Shown here: piece by piece, positions 52,212 through 62,316 of the stretch
Numbering within the stretch: the stretch's first letter is position 1
Layout of the letters: every line of letters starts with the position of its first letter
Source: an uncultured Traorella sp.
GTDB taxonomy: Bacteria > Bacillota_I > Bacilli_A > Erysipelotrichales > Erysipelotrichaceae
Direction of reading: 5' to 3'
Assembly (NCBI RefSeq): GCF_944327115.1
Contig: NZ_CALVGS010000113.1
Coordinates: 1 to 63,602 of the forward strand
Length of the DNA: 63,602 bases
Made by a program: the position numbers and the translations under genes
The notes under the pieces: generated by a model
Seen by the model: the letters and a program-made list of their open reading frames with translations, nothing else
Told to the model about the DNA's origin: nothing
The model's database searches: none

Positions 52212-53093
52212 ATGGAAGTAATCACAATTACCCCAAGAGGCTACTGCAAAGGCGTAGTCAATGCGATTGAAATCGCCAAAAGAACCAGAAAACAGCATCC
52301 CCATGATAAAATAACGATCTTAGGCATGCTGGTCCATAATCGCTTTGTCGTAGAGGCTCTTCAAAAATATCAAATATACAGCGTCGACACGGATAAAAAA
52401 ACACGCTATGAGCTTTTAGACGAAATAGATGAAGGCTATGTCATCTTTACCGCCCACGGCGTCAGCGAACGTGTTGTCAACAAGGCAAAAGCCAAAGGAT
52501 TAAAGATCGTTGATGCCACATGTGAATATGTTTCATTTATCCATACGCTGATCAAAGAAAAATTAGATGAAGGTTATACGATTGGCTATATCGGTAAAAA
52601 ACATCATCCCGAAAGCGAAGCAGTGCTTGAAATCAGCGACAAGGTTCATTTGATCGAAACAGAAGATGACCTAACCTTCACAAATGAAAAGCTCTTCTTT
52701 ACAAATCAGACGACACTCTCTTCTTATCAGACTGCTGCTCTTTATGAAAGCATCGCCAGAAAATATCCCCATGCACTTATCAGCAATGAGATCTGCAGCG
52801 CGACACGATGTCGTCAGCAGGCAGTCATGAAGCTTGAAAGAGCAGACGCTTTTATTGTTGTCGGTGATCCTAAAAGCCATAATACACAGAAACTGGCACA
52901 GCTGGCACAAAACAAAGCCGATCATGTTTTCTGCGTTGAAAATCTGGAGGCATTATTAAAAGAAGATCTGCATGCATTTCAAAAAGTAGCCGTAACAAGC
53001 GGCGCATCAACGCCTACTAAAATTACTCAGCAGATCATCCATTATCTCCAGACAGAAGAAATCATTCCCTTAAAAACAGAAGATGTCATTTAA
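52212..53093 (+). CDS. ispH: 4-hydroxy-3-methylbut-2-enyl diphosphate reductase
   Basis: A 293-residue Fe-S enzyme making IPP and DMAPP at the end of the MEP pathway. Its three cluster cysteines are in RGYCKGV, DATCEYV and NEICSATRCRQ; the HG of FTAHGVSE and the HHPE loop are substrate-binding. GAGGTG precedes the ATG. The gene is transcribed opposite to cshB and trmK. yqfO, which lies next to it in Bacillus, is missing. Confidence 0.95.
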   Translation: MEVITITPRGYCKGVVNAIEIAKRTRKQHPHDKITILGMLVHNRFVVEALQKYQIYSVDTDKKTRYELLDEIDEGYVIFTAHGVSERVVNKAKAKGLKIVDATCEYVSFIHTLIKEKLDEGYTIGYIGKKHHPESEAVLEISDKVHLIETEDDLTFTNEKLFFTNQTTLSSYQTAALYESIARKYPHALISNEICSATRCRQQAVMKLERADAFIVVGDPKSHNTQKLAQLAQNKADHVFCVENLEALLKEDLHAFQKVAVTSGASTPTKITQQIIHYLQTEEIIPLKTEDVI

Positions 53094-53118
53094 AAACAGA
53101 TGCTAAGCACCTGTTTTT
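53092..53118. terminator. Bidirectional terminator between ispH and trmK
   Basis: AAAAACAG/CTGTTTTT with an inner TGC/GCA pair, A-run and T-run on both sides. Confidence 0.75.
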
Positions 53119-53747
53119 CTTTGAATCATTTTTAGAAGATGAGTCAGCTCATCCGTCTGCTTTGAATCATGTAACATCTGAAGGATCTCCTGTATTTTTT
53201 GTTTACGAAACTTCCAATAATCCTGAAAGGTATCGCCCTGCAGATATTTTCCAAAAATATAATCTTCTTCGGTATAATGATCATGTCCGTGCTGACAGAC
53301 CAAGATCGTATAATAATGTCCTTCATGAATGATTCTTTCATCAGTGATCTTCATATCATGTGCAATGATCCATTTTCTCAGATCATAGACATCTCCATTA
53401 ATTTGCAGAATGAGCATCTCAAACTGATCAAGATCATGCTTTTCAAGAATCTTTTTGAGCGTATCAAAGCCCATACCGCTGATGACGCATACATTCGCAT
53501 CGGCCGGTACATGTTCAAGGCCATCAGAAAGCACAGGAAAAATACGATCTTCAAGATTCATTTCCCGAATCGTCCTTTTCGCATTTTCTAAGGGTCCTTG
53601 TGCGATATCACAGGCATAGCATTTAACCGCTTTTCCATGAAGAACCGCAAGCGTGCACAAATAGGCATGGTCACAGCCGATATCTGCGACAATGCTGTTT
53701 TGCGGTATCAGCTTTTCGATTTCACGGATCCTTTTTGAAATTCTCAT
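53103..53747 (-). CDS. trmK: tRNA (adenine22-N1)-methyltransferase
   Basis: A 214-residue SAM methyltransferase of the TrmK family. The SAM-binding motif [11 protein letters not shown] is near residue 20 and the [13 protein letters not shown] motif (GMGG-type) is present. It methylates A22 of certain tRNAs in Gram-positives. It is preceded directly by sigA, whose stop overlaps the start by 4 bp. Confidence 0.9.
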   Translation of the reverse strand: MRISKRIREIEKLIPQNSIVADIGCDHAYLCTLAVLHGKAVKCYACDIAQGPLENAKRTIREMNLEDRIFPVLSDGLEHVPADANVCVISGMGFDTLKKILEKHDLDQFEMLILQINGDVYDLRKWIIAHDMKITDERIIHEGHYYTILVCQHGHDHYTEEDYIFGKYLQGDTFQDYWKFRKQKIQEILQMLHDSKQTDELTHLLKMIQRKTGA

Positions 53748-54946
53748 TGTGCTTTATCAACAAAATCCTTTAACCGTTTTGAGCGTGTAGGATGTTTCAG
53801 CTTACGTAAAGCCTTTGCCTCGATCTGACGGATACGTTCACGGGTCACATTAAATTCACGACCAACCTCTTCCAACGTCCTTGTACGTCCGTCATAAAGA
53901 CCGAAACGAAGACGCAGAACCTTTTCCTCACGATCTGTCAATCCCTGCAGCACAAGGTTGATCTCATCCTTCAAAAGCTGGTTGTTGGCATATTCATCCG
54001 GTGACATCGCATTCTCATCTTCAAGGAAGTCACCCAAATGTGAATCATCCTCTTCACCGATCGGCGTTTCCAGCGATACCGGTTCAAGGGCAATCTTTTG
54101 AATTTCACGTACCTTTTCAGGAGTAATGCCATCCATCTTTTCCGCAATTTCCTCAGCTGTCGGATCTCTGCCAAGATCCTGTACCAGCTGGCGCTGGATA
54201 CGGGTCAATTTGTTGATCGTTTCGACCATATGTACAGGAATACGAATCGTTCTGGCCTGATCGGCAATTGCACGTGTGATTGCTTGACGGATCCACCATG
54301 TCGCATATGTTGAAAACTTAAATCCTTTGGTGTAATCAAATTTTTCAACCGCCTTCACAAGACCCATGTTACCTTCCTGAATCAAATCAAGAAAGAGCAT
54401 GCCGCGCCCAACGTATTTTTTAGCAATGCTGACTACCAAACGAAGGTTGGCAGCGATCAGCGTCTTTTTCGCTTCCTCGTCGCCTTCCTGAATGCGTCGT
54501 GCAATTTCCGGCTCATCTTCCGGATTCAAAAGATCGACACGTCCGATTTCTTTCAAATACATCTTGACCGGATCATTGATCTTAGCCTGAGAAGAATTCG
54601 CAAACGACTGTTCAAGCGATTCGATATCGCTTGCTAAAGCATCATCTTCATCAAATTCATCATCAAGATCCAAATCATCAAAATCACCGATATCATCCGG
54701 CTCATCAAGCACGATCGATGGATCATTCAGATTCAGATCCTCATCATCAGAAACTTCGATATCATTCTTGGTCAGCCAATCAAACAGCTCATCTGTGTCA
54801 TCATCGCTTAAATCCAAGTGTTCTGTCGCACTAGCAATATCCTTCTGATACAAAACATGATCCTTCTGATACTTTTCCAAAAGATCTTCTTTTATTTCAT
54901 CCAATGTCTTCAAACTATTGATTTCCTTTGTTTTTTCTTGCTTCAT
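53744..54946 (-). CDS. sigA: Primary sigma factor SigA
   Basis: A 400-residue vegetative sigma factor. An N-terminal acidic extension (about 60-120, many Asp and Glu) is followed by region 2 ([52 protein letters not shown] core), region 3 and region 4 with the recognition helix [22 protein letters not shown]. It directs transcription from housekeeping -10/-35 promoters such as those listed here. It is co-transcribed with dnaG upstream and trmK downstream. Confidence 0.97.
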   Translation of the reverse strand: MKQEKTKEINSLKTLDEIKEDLLEKYQKDHVLYQKDIASATEHLDLSDDDTDELFDWLTKNDIEVSDDEDLNLNDPSIVLDEPDDIGDFDDLDLDDEFDEDDALASDIESLEQSFANSSQAKINDPVKMYLKEIGRVDLLNPEDEPEIARRIQEGDEEAKKTLIAANLRLVVSIAKKYVGRGMLFLDLIQEGNMGLVKAVEKFDYTKGFKFSTYATWWIRQAITRAIADQARTIRIPVHMVETINKLTRIQRQLVQDLGRDPTAEEIAEKMDGITPEKVREIQKIALEPVSLETPIGEEDDSHLGDFLEDENAMSPDEYANNQLLKDEINLVLQGLTDREEKVLRLRFGLYDGRTRTLEEVGREFNVTRERIRQIEAKALRKLKHPTRSKRLKDFVDKAQ

Positions 54947-54964
54947 AATTTCTCCTAACTGATC

Positions 54965-56689
54965 CTACAACTGACTGCTTTTTCTACGCAATTCTATGAT
55001 CTCATTCATCAATCTGGCCTTATCCAGCGGATTCGACATTTTTTTAGCCAGCTCAGACATTTCCTTGATTTTAGCTTCAATGCACTTATCATGAATCTTA
55101 CGGATGGCATCCTTCAAGACCTCCATATTAAAGGCTTTCGGTGCCAATTCCCATTCACACAGATCGATCAGAAGCTTTTTGACTTCCTCCTCTTTGATCT
55201 GATTCAACAGATCCGCTGCCTGTATCGTATCGGAAAGCCGATACTCATTGATCAGATATAAGGCAAGCTGATTACAAACAGGATGAATCAGAAAGCCAAG
55301 ATCATTTTTAAATACATTGACCGCCTGACGTGAAAGAAGCATTTGGCCTAATATTTCATATTCAGCCGCTTCCCCATATCTAAATTGAATATTTTTAGAT
55401 ATATTTCGTAAAACAGTTTTTGGCTTAACAGTCCTTTGACTCATATCAAAGCCTGTAATCTCATAAAGCTTCTTTAAATAGTTTTCTCTTAAAAAAGCTT
55501 CTTTTACACGTTCAATTTCAACGCTCATCTCCTTGGCATATTCAACTTTCTGCGAATAATTCTCCAAATGATATCTGCTTTGAAGATATTCGAAACAGAA
55601 ATCGATCCATGAAATCGTTTTGTAAGACAGGGATCTTAATTCATCGATCCCATATTTTTCAATGATCTCATCGGGATCAAGACCGCTCTTATTATCGACA
55701 ACCTCAAATACAAGAGCGCTCTCACTCGCCATCTTGCCGAATTTATAAATGGCATTGATGCCCGCAGCATCACCATCGTAACAGACATCTACCTTGACAT
55801 GCATCTGTTTCAACAGTTTTAGCTGCTCCTTGGTACAGGCTGTTCCCAAAGTGGCAACCACATCTTCAATGCCTGCCTTATAAAAGGCTATCGTATCCAT
55901 GGCTCCTTCTACCAGAAGTACCCGCTGGGTCTTCTTGCAGACCTCTAAAGCACGATGATAATTGAAAAGAACATTTCCCTTTACATAACATGGCGTTTCT
56001 GACGTATTGATATACTTCGCTTCATCCCCATCGCCGATTCTTCTTGCGGTAAAGGCAATGGGATTGCCATAGCGGTCATGAATCGGAATCGTGATCCTTG
56101 ATGAAAAAACATCATGGATTCCCTGACTGGTCAAACGTACGAGATTGGCTTCTATCATTTCATCGTCTTTAAATTTTTTCGCCTTCAAGTAATGATATAG
56201 CGCATCTTCTTTAGGATTGTAGCCAATTTCAAACTTTTTAATCAAATCATCACGAATTTGCCGCTTATGCAGATAATCCAGAATATCGTTATGACCGCCC
56301 GATAGAAGCATGTAATGCGTATAATCGATAAACGCCTGGTTAAGCTTATAATAAGGTGCCAGATGAGCGTTGACATGATTTGAAGTGATTTCGATATCAC
56401 CAACATCAATGTTACAGATCTTGGCAACCTTCACGACACTCTCAACAAAAGAGATGTTCTCATAGCGTGATACAAAGTTAAAGACATTGCCCCCTGCACC
56501 ACACGCAAAGCATTTAAAGATCTGCTTATCCTGTGAAACGCTCATCGAAGGGTCGTGATCATCATGAAAAGGACACATTCCCACATAGCTTTTTCCTTTA
56601 TGTGAAAGCGGGATATATTTTGAGATGACCTCAACGATATCACTGCGGGAACGTATTTCATTGATTTTGTCTTCACTTAATCTAGCCAT
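54965..56689 (-). CDS. dnaG: DNA primase
   Basis: A 574-residue primase. The CHC2-type zinc finger (CPFHDDH and CFACGAG, about 40-65), the Toprim core with EGAMDTIAF and DGDAAGI and the C-terminal DnaB-interacting domain are all present. AAAGGAA precedes the ATG. dnaG-sigA order as in the classical macromolecular synthesis operon; rpsU is not adjacent. Confidence 0.96.
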   Translation of the reverse strand: MARLSEDKINEIRSRSDIVEVISKYIPLSHKGKSYVGMCPFHDDHDPSMSVSQDKQIFKCFACGAGGNVFNFVSRYENISFVESVVKVAKICNIDVGDIEITSNHVNAHLAPYYKLNQAFIDYTHYMLLSGGHNDILDYLHKRQIRDDLIKKFEIGYNPKEDALYHYLKAKKFKDDEMIEANLVRLTSQGIHDVFSSRITIPIHDRYGNPIAFTARRIGDGDEAKYINTSETPCYVKGNVLFNYHRALEVCKKTQRVLLVEGAMDTIAFYKAGIEDVVATLGTACTKEQLKLLKQMHVKVDVCYDGDAAGINAIYKFGKMASESALVFEVVDNKSGLDPDEIIEKYGIDELRSLSYKTISWIDFCFEYLQSRYHLENYSQKVEYAKEMSVEIERVKEAFLRENYLKKLYEITGFDMSQRTVKPKTVLRNISKNIQFRYGEAAEYEILGQMLLSRQAVNVFKNDLGFLIHPVCNQLALYLINEYRLSDTIQAADLLNQIKEEEVKKLLIDLCEWELAPKAFNMEVLKDAIRKIHDKCIEAKIKEMSELAKKMSNPLDKARLMNEIIELRRKSSQL

Positions 56690-56701
56690 CAGCTTTCCTT
56701 C

Positions 56702-58078
56702 CTAAAATGCGATCTTTGAAGAAATATATTCATTTAAATCTTCGATCTTGATTCTTTCCTGCTCCATGGAATCACGATCACGAACCGTAACACAACCGTC
56801 ATTCTCAGTATCGAAATCAGGTGTGATGCAGAATGGCGTTCCGATCGCATCCGCTCTGCGATAACGCTTGCCGATGCTGCCTGCATCATCAACATCAACA
56901 GCAAAATCAACACACAGCTGTTCAAAAAGCTTCATAGCCAGATCATTCTGTTTTTTACTAAGCGGCGTGATACAAGCCTTGACAGGTGCTAAGGCCGGAT
57001 GCAGATGCATTACGATACGCGTATCCTTATCGTTGATGACCTCTTCATCATAAGCATCCGCAAAAACACTGAGGAAAACTCTTTCCACACCCACTGCCGG
57101 TTCAATGCAGTAAGGGATATACTTCTCATGGGTCATCGGATCCATATATTCCAGATTTTCCTTGGAATGTTCCATATGACGCTTTAGATCGTAATCCGTA
57201 CGATCTGCAATGCCCCACAGTTCGCCCCAGCCGAACGGAAAGTTATATTCGATATCACAGGTCGCTTTGGAATAGAAGGACAGCTCTTCCTTCGCATGAT
57301 CACGGAAACGCAGATTTTCCGGCTTGATTCCATAATGCGTCAAGAAATCCATGCACGTCTTTTTCCAATAATCGTACCACTTCAGATCTTCGCCGGGCTT
57401 ACAGAAAAATTCCATTTCCATCTGTTCAAACTCACGTGTCCTGAATATAAAATTACCGGTCGTAATTTCATTTCTTAAAGATTTTCCTACCTGGCAAATA
57501 CCAAAAGGAAGCTTTTTACGCATGGTTCTTTGAACGTTCTTAAAATTCACAAACATTCCCTGCGCAGTTTCAGGACGGAGATAGATCGTGCTCTTCGCAT
57601 CCTCCAAAGTCCCCTGAAATGTTTTAAACATCAAATTAAACTGACGGATCTCTGTGAAGTCATGGGCACCGCAGTTTGGACAGCCGATATGATTGTCCTT
57701 GATATACTGCATCATTTGTTCGTTGCTCCAGCCTTCCGGATTCACTTTGCCATTTGAAAACTCTTCGATCAGATGATCCGCGCGATGACGGGTCTTGCAT
57801 ACCTTGCAATCCATCAAAGGATCTGAAAAGCCCTGTAAATGTCCCGTTGCTTCCCAAACCTTTGGATTCATCAAAATAGCACTCTGAATGCCTACATTGT
57901 AGGGTGACGTCTGGACAAATTTTCTCCACCAGGCCGTTTTAATATTGTTTTTTAATTCTACTCCTAAAGGTCCGAAATCCCACGTATTGCTCAGACCGCC
58001 GTATATCTCGGAACCCTGATATACAAATCCTGAATTTTTCGCATGATTGACGATTTTTTCAAAACTGAAATCACCCAT
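56702..58078 (-). CDS. glyS: Glycyl-tRNA synthetase, single-chain type
   Basis: A 458-residue class II enzyme of the alpha2 (eukaryote-like) type, not the glyQ/glyS pair. The motif 2 [14 protein letters not shown], the N-terminal [14 protein letters not shown] and motif 3 [10 protein letters not shown] are complete. A zinc motif with [11 protein letters not shown] and CPNCGAHD is present. AGGAGG precedes the ATG. The short upstream gap (77 bp) holds a TATAAAAT -10 but no T-box. Confidence 0.95.
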   Translation of the reverse strand: MGDFSFEKIVNHAKNSGFVYQGSEIYGGLSNTWDFGPLGVELKNNIKTAWWRKFVQTSPYNVGIQSAILMNPKVWEATGHLQGFSDPLMDCKVCKTRHRADHLIEEFSNGKVNPEGWSNEQMMQYIKDNHIGCPNCGAHDFTEIRQFNLMFKTFQGTLEDAKSTIYLRPETAQGMFVNFKNVQRTMRKKLPFGICQVGKSLRNEITTGNFIFRTREFEQMEMEFFCKPGEDLKWYDYWKKTCMDFLTHYGIKPENLRFRDHAKEELSFYSKATCDIEYNFPFGWGELWGIADRTDYDLKRHMEHSKENLEYMDPMTHEKYIPYCIEPAVGVERVFLSVFADAYDEEVINDKDTRIVMHLHPALAPVKACITPLSKKQNDLAMKLFEQLCVDFAVDVDDAGSIGKRYRRADAIGTPFCITPDFDTENDGCVTVRDRDSMEQERIKIEDLNEYISSKIAF

Positions 58079-58133
58079 ATGTTATGCCTCCTAAATTTTA
58101 ATTGTGCAAACAAACTCATCCTATTTTATAACA

Positions 58134-58167
58134 CAAAAACCACTTGATTGTCAAATTAAGCAAGTGG
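58134..58167 (-). terminator. Terminator after recO
   Basis: On the minus strand CCACTTG/CAAGTGG with a 14-nt loop and TTTTT; the 5' arm overlaps the recO C-terminal codons. Confidence 0.65.
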
Positions 58168-58875
58168 CTGTAAAACCTCTAAAAACGCATGGCTGCGAAG
58201 CGTGATCTCACCATAGCGATGTAAAAGCTCAACAAGATAGCTGACTGACTGGAAGGAAAGTGTCGAAGCTGCTTCTAAAGCCTGATAATTCTCAAGAGAA
58301 GCGTGCGCTGCATAGCGTAAATTTTTTAATTCATCCACGCTTAGATGATAATGACGCGTCTGATCAAAGCAATGAACGCATACAAAACCGCCATCCGGAA
58401 TCGATAAGGCACATAATCCTTTCTCCGAAGAACAAAGCACGCACGCATCGACCACGATCGAAACGCCGCTTGAGCGCAGCACTTCACATAACAGCAAGGC
58501 ATAGATACAATAAGGATTCGCACAGCTGTCCAGGATTTCTATATATTGAAGAGCATCTTCAAAGCAGATGTCAGTCTTATTCATGATTTCAAGAAAACAC
58601 GAATAAATGCTTTTGCGGATCAGATCATGTTCAATATTCAAAAAACGTTTTACCATTTCCGCATTTTTCAACAGCACGATCTTCGACGTATTCTTATCGA
58701 TCGTATGAAAAAGGCTGTAACATCCTACTTCTGTATAATTACGGTTTTTAGAATGTGTTTTTAATACCCCTTTTGCTTTCATGCTTATCTTTCCAAAAGG
58801 CGTAAGCACATTCATGAGCACATCATGATCATGAATGAGCGTATTTGTCAAGACGATGCCCTTAAAATCACTCAT
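58156..58875 (-). CDS. recO: DNA repair protein RecO
   Basis: A 239-residue recombination mediator. The N-terminal OB fold is followed by a helical domain with zinc cysteines in CVLCSSEKG and GFVCVHC. It helps load RecA on SSB-coated DNA. The ATG at 58875 overlaps the era stop (ATGAGTGA), with GGTGAG upstream; the frame extends seven codons further back inside era. It is part of the dgkA-cdd-era-recO set. Confidence 0.92.
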   Translation of the reverse strand: MSDFKGIVLTNTLIHDHDVLMNVLTPFGKISMKAKGVLKTHSKNRNYTEVGCYSLFHTIDKNTSKIVLLKNAEMVKRFLNIEHDLIRKSIYSCFLEIMNKTDICFEDALQYIEILDSCANPYCIYALLLCEVLRSSGVSIVVDACVLCSSEKGLCALSIPDGGFVCVHCFDQTRHYHLSVDELKNLRYAAHASLENYQALEAASTLSFQSVSYLVELLHRYGEITLRSHAFLEVLQPLA

Positions 58876-59755
58876 CAAGCTCACCGATACCAAACTGATG
58901 GATCTTGCTCTCCTTATTGCGCCAATTTTCTTCTATGCGTACATACAGCTCCAATTCAACCCTTTTGCCCAGAATGAAGCGTAATTCCTTTTGCGCATCT
59001 AAACGAATAGAAGAAATCATCTTACCCTGTTTGCCGATCAATATACCCTTCTGACTGGCTCTTTCAACAATGACCATCGCCTGGATATAGATCTTATTTT
59101 CAGTTTCTTCCCTATTTTCAATGACCACCGCCACCGAATGCGGGATTTCCTCCTGTGTCCGATAAATGATTTTTTCACGGATCAGTTCACTGATCAAAAA
59201 ATTCTGATCGTGATCACAAATCGTATCACTATCAAAATACATAGGTCCCTCTGAAAGATATTTCTTCGTCGTTTTGATCAATTCATCGACATTTCGCCTT
59301 TCAAGAGCGCTTAATGGAAAGATCTCTTTAAAATCATATCGTTTTTGCCATTGCAAGATCAACTGCATGACCTTATCGCGTGACAAAAGCTCCGCCTTAT
59401 TTAAGATAAGAAAAATATTTTCCGATTTTCCTTTGATCTGATTTAATACAAATTCTTCTCCATGTCCAAAAGGAACCGATGCATCCACCATATAATAAAT
59501 GACATCAACATCCTGTAAAGACGCATAAGCACTTTTATTCAGCGTACGGCCCAATTCATGATGCGGTTTATGGATCCCCGGGGTATCAATAAAGATCATC
59601 TGAGAATCCTCATCACTTAAGATCCCCTGGATATTGTTGCGCGTTGTTTGCGGCTTGCTTGAAATGATCGCCAGCTTTTGATTCATAATGCTGTTCAAAA
59701 GCGTGCTCTTGCCGGCATTAGGACGTCCTACGATTGCGATAAAACCGCTTTTCAT
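58868..59755 (-). CDS. era: GTPase Era
   Basis: A 295-residue GTPase with G1 GRPNAGKSTLL near residue 10, G3 DTPGIHKP and G4 LNKAE, and a C-terminal KH RNA-binding domain (GILIGKQGKMISSI). It matures the 30S subunit. GAGGATC is 7 nt upstream. Start follows cdd stop by 1 bp, consistent with coupling. Confidence 0.96.
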   Translation of the reverse strand: MKSGFIAIVGRPNAGKSTLLNSIMNQKLAIISSKPQTTRNNIQGILSDEDSQMIFIDTPGIHKPHHELGRTLNKSAYASLQDVDVIYYMVDASVPFGHGEEFVLNQIKGKSENIFLILNKAELLSRDKVMQLILQWQKRYDFKEIFPLSALERRNVDELIKTTKKYLSEGPMYFDSDTICDHDQNFLISELIREKIIYRTQEEIPHSVAVVIENREETENKIYIQAMVIVERASQKGILIGKQGKMISSIRLDAQKELRFILGKRVELELYVRIEENWRNKESKIHQFGIGELDE

Positions 59756-59756
59756 C

Positions 59757-60152
59757 TTATAGATCCTCTTGCGTAAAGCTCATCGGAAGAAGCTGTTCGA
59801 TCGTTGTTTCAAGCTGTGATGTACGGTTCGCCAGATAAATCGGCGTATCTTTTTTCAACAGCTCGACCAGGACCTGTCGGCAGGCACCGCAAGGTGCGGC
59901 AATCGTATTTCCTTCACAAACGATAGCCAAAGCCTTGATATCCTCTTTGCGGACACCTTTGGAATATGCTGCGAAAACCGCACTTCTTTCCGCACAATTG
60001 GTAAGTCCGAATGAGGCATTTTCAATATTTGCACCATCATAAAAATCACCATTCACCGTTTCAAGACATGCTCCGACACGATATCGTGAATAAGGTGCAT
60101 AGGCATTTTCCAGATTTTTAAAAGCTCTTTCTACTAATTTCTGATCAATCAT
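59757..60152 (-). CDS. cdd: Cytidine deaminase
   Basis: A 131-residue zinc enzyme deaminating cytidine and deoxycytidine in pyrimidine salvage. The zinc ligands are C in TNCAERSAVF and the CGACRQ pair (PCGACRQVL); the catalytic Glu follows the first cysteine. The start at 60152 has AAAGGAG upstream; the longer frame overlaps dgkA and was rejected. dgkA-cdd-era is the Bacillus order. Confidence 0.95.
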   Translation of the reverse strand: MIDQKLVERAFKNLENAYAPYSRYRVGACLETVNGDFYDGANIENASFGLTNCAERSAVFAAYSKGVRKEDIKALAIVCEGNTIAAPCGACRQVLVELLKKDTPIYLANRTSQLETTIEQLLPMSFTQEDL

Positions 60153-60493
60153 CGTAATACTCCTTTCAGGATCATACATCCTATCACAACTGCATATAAA
60201 CTGGCAAGCAGGACACAACCGGCACTCAGATCCTTGATATATTTGATCTTTACGTTAAGATGAGGATCAATAAGATCACAGATGCGCTCAACAGCAGTAT
60301 TTACCATTTCACATAAGACGACGATAAAAACAGCGCTGACGATCCAAAGCCATTCCTCACCACTAAATCCATATATCCAGCCAAAAACAAGCACAGCCGC
60401 AGCAAAGACCAATTGAAGCCGGACGCTTTTGTCTTTGACGGCACAGCCAAGACCACTGAATGCAGCCTTAAATTTCTTAAAAAGAGAAACCAT
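60149..60493 (-). CDS. dgkA: Undecaprenol/diacylglycerol kinase
   Basis: A 114-residue membrane protein with three helices. The conserved EMVNTAVERICDLID segment near residue 60-75 matches Gram-positive DgkA, which phosphorylates undecaprenol. The start overlaps the ybeY stop by 17 bp. It recycles the lipid carrier of wall synthesis. Confidence 0.93.
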   Translation of the reverse strand: MVSLFKKFKAAFSGLGCAVKDKSVRLQLVFAAAVLVFGWIYGFSGEEWLWIVSAVFIVVLCEMVNTAVERICDLIDPHLNVKIKYIKDLSAGCVLLASLYAVVIGCMILKGVLR

Positions 60494-60926
60494 CCAATAT
60501 CACATCCTGCAAAGCGAACATCTCTTTTTCATCCTCTTCATTCATGTGATCATAGCCGAGAAGATGTAAAAGCCCATGGGTACATAAAAAGCTGATCTCA
60601 CGGCATTCGCTGTGCCCATACTCTTTGGCCTGCTTTCTCACCGCATCCACACTGATGAAAATATCTCCCAGCTCTGCTTCGATTTCCTCCAGCATGATCT
60701 CATCCTCACTATCCTTCAATGCAAAGCTGATCACATCTGTAGGACGATCGATATTTCTATACGATTTATTGATTTCATGGATCTCGCGGTCATTCACCAG
60801 AATGATCGATACGTCATAATCCCGATCAACCCTGCATACCTCACGCGTCTTTTCAAAAATACGCTGAAATCTCTCTTCATATTCATTCCATTTTTCATCA
60901 TTTGTCTGATTGATGAGCGTTATCAT
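60477..60926 (-). CDS. ybeY: Endoribonuclease YbeY
   Basis: A 149-residue metalloprotein that matures 16S rRNA. The metal-binding HGLLHLLGYDH motif is near residue 115-125. The start at 60926 has GAGGTGG 3 nt upstream; a longer frame overlaps the C39-like gene. It precedes dgkA and lies downstream of phoH, as in Bacillus, with the C39-like gene inserted between. Confidence 0.95.
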   Translation of the reverse strand: MITLINQTNDEKWNEYEERFQRIFEKTREVCRVDRDYDVSIILVNDREIHEINKSYRNIDRPTDVISFALKDSEDEIMLEEIEAELGDIFISVDAVRKQAKEYGHSECREISFLCTHGLLHLLGYDHMNEEDEKEMFALQDVILDGFSF

Positions 60927-60949
60927 AATCCACCTCGAATTCTTTTCTA

Positions 60950-61300
60950 TTATAACATAAAAACGATTGCTTTCTTGCTCCAAATCATATAAAAATGAAA
61001 TTTTGTCATTTTTAAAAAACCTTTAGCGGGATCATATACCCTTACCTTCTTTTGAACATCCTCGACCAACACATAATGGCCATGATGATCAAAGCCGATA
61101 AAAGCAATATACGGTGTTTTTTTTATGAGATGAAGCGAAGATACCGCCTGACAAGGAAGTACCAGATTCAATTCTTCAAACAGATCTGACATACATAAGC
61201 CCTTTTCACCGAGCTTTTTTTCACAGCGGCAGATTACCTTTGTTAAATCTGTATCAATCAATTCATTCAGTCGTTTTAATACCTCAATACCACAGTTCAT
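60950..61300 (-). CDS. Stand-alone C39 peptidase-like protein
   Basis: A 116-residue protein resembling the peptidase domain of C39 proteases, which cut double-glycine leaders of bacteriocins and competence peptides. Candidate catalytic residues are C3 (MNCGIEVL), H75 (GHYVLVEDV) and D90 (VYDPAKG). There is no ABC or membrane part. The glutamine that normally precedes the cysteine and forms the oxyanion hole is absent because the protein starts two residues before C3; activity is therefore unproven. TAGGAGG precedes the ATG. It is inserted between phoH and ybeY, adjacent in Bacillus, and its promoter resembles that of comGA. Confidence 0.7.
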   Translation of the reverse strand: MNCGIEVLKRLNELIDTDLTKVICRCEKKLGEKGLCMSDLFEELNLVLPCQAVSSLHLIKKTPYIAFIGFDHHGHYVLVEDVQKKVRVYDPAKGFLKMTKFHFYMIWSKKAIVFML

Positions 61301-61307
61301 ATTTATA

Positions 61308-61335
61308 CCTCCTACTCTTATATATCCATTCCAAA
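61308..61335 (-). promoter_or_regulatory. Competence-type promoter module, copy 3 (looser)
   Basis: On the minus strand TTTGGAATGGATATATAAG then AGTAGGAGG. The 21-bp core (61308-61328) matches the comGA module at 18 positions. The phoH terminator lies directly upstream. Confidence 0.5.
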
Positions 61336-61366
61336 TAAAAAAAAGAAACTTCTGATGTTTCTTTTT
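61335..61366 (-). terminator. Terminator of phoH
   Basis: On the minus strand AAAGAAAC/GTTTCTTT with a 7-nt loop, then TTTTTTTTA. Confidence 0.75.
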
Positions 61367-62316
61367 TAAGAATTTTCATATTTTTCGTAACGTTCAAGTA
61401 TTTTTTGTACCATCGGATGACGAACGACATCATGACTTGTCAGTTCAACACAGCTGATACCCTCAACATCATGCAGATACTCGATTGCCTGCGTCAGACC
61501 GCATTCCTTGGGCTTCACAAGATCGATCTGGGTCGTATCACCGGTGATCACGATCTTCGAATTAAAGCCCATGCGTGTCAAAAACATCTTCATCTGTGAA
61601 CGCGTCGTATTCTGTGCCTCATCCAGAATGATGAAAGCATTATCCAGCGTCCTGCCACGCATATAGGCCAAAGGAGCAATTTCTATGACATCTTTTTCCA
61701 TGAGCTTTGCCACCTGCTCATTTCCCAGCATATCATACAAGGCATCATAAAGAGGACGTAAATAAGGATCGACCTTTTCTTTCAGATCACCCGGTAAGAA
61801 GCCTAAAGATTCACCCGCTTCTACGGCCGGACGTGTCAGCACGATTCGAGAGAAAACGCCCTTTTTCAGCTGGCTGACAGCATAAACGACTGCAAGATAA
61901 GTTTTTCCGGTGCCTGCCACTCCGCTTGCAAAGACGATATCACTGTTTTCCATGCTCTCAATAAGCACGCGCTGACCGATCGTTTTAGGAAAGATCAGCT
62001 TACCGTTAAATGTCTTGGCAATCGGCTCATTTGAAAAATGAAGCTTTTTGGAATAAGGATACTTCTTCACCAGATTACATAGATATTGGACATCGCTTAA
62101 AGACAGCTGATGGGTTTGTTCCATCAAAGAATAACAGTTTTTGATCACCTTCAGGCACAACTCATTTTCTCCAAGGCATATCAAAGAATTATCATCAAAA
62201 ACGAGCTGGCAATCAAATTCATTCTCTAAAAGCTTTAAATACTGATCATTTGGACCACAAAGCATTCTTCTTTCATCCATTTCCCAATAAGAAACATCTA
62301 AACTGTATTTATTCAT
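61366..62316 (-). CDS. phoH: PhoH-family ATPase
   Basis: A 316-residue protein with a P-loop ATPase domain: Walker A GVAGTGKTYLA, Walker B AFIILDEAQN and the RGRTLDNAF segment of the family. The N-terminus is a short KH-like region. The role is in RNA metabolism, by association with ybeY; the exact activity is not settled in the family. The ATG at 62316 follows GTAGGAG; a GTG one codon upstream is an alternative. The start overlaps the yqfD stop. Confidence 0.93.
   Translation of the reverse strand: MNKYSLDVSYWEMDERRMLCGPNDQYLKLLENEFDCQLVFDDNSLICLGENELCLKVIKNCYSLMEQTHQLSLSDVQYLCNLVKKYPYSKKLHFSNEPIAKTFNGKLIFPKTIGQRVLIESMENSDIVFASGVAGTGKTYLAVVYAVSQLKKGVFSRIVLTRPAVEAGESLGFLPGDLKEKVDPYLRPLYDALYDMLGNEQVAKLMEKDVIEIAPLAYMRGRTLDNAFIILDEAQNTTRSQMKMFLTRMGFNSKIVITGDTTQIDLVKPKECGLTQAIEYLHDVEGISCVELTSHDVVRHPMVQKILERYEKYENS

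Noticed and set aside
58079-58155. Gap between recO and glyS as a T-box leader for glyS
   Set aside because: The gap is only 77 bp, lies partly inside the recO terminator, and has no T-box sequence or specifier stem.
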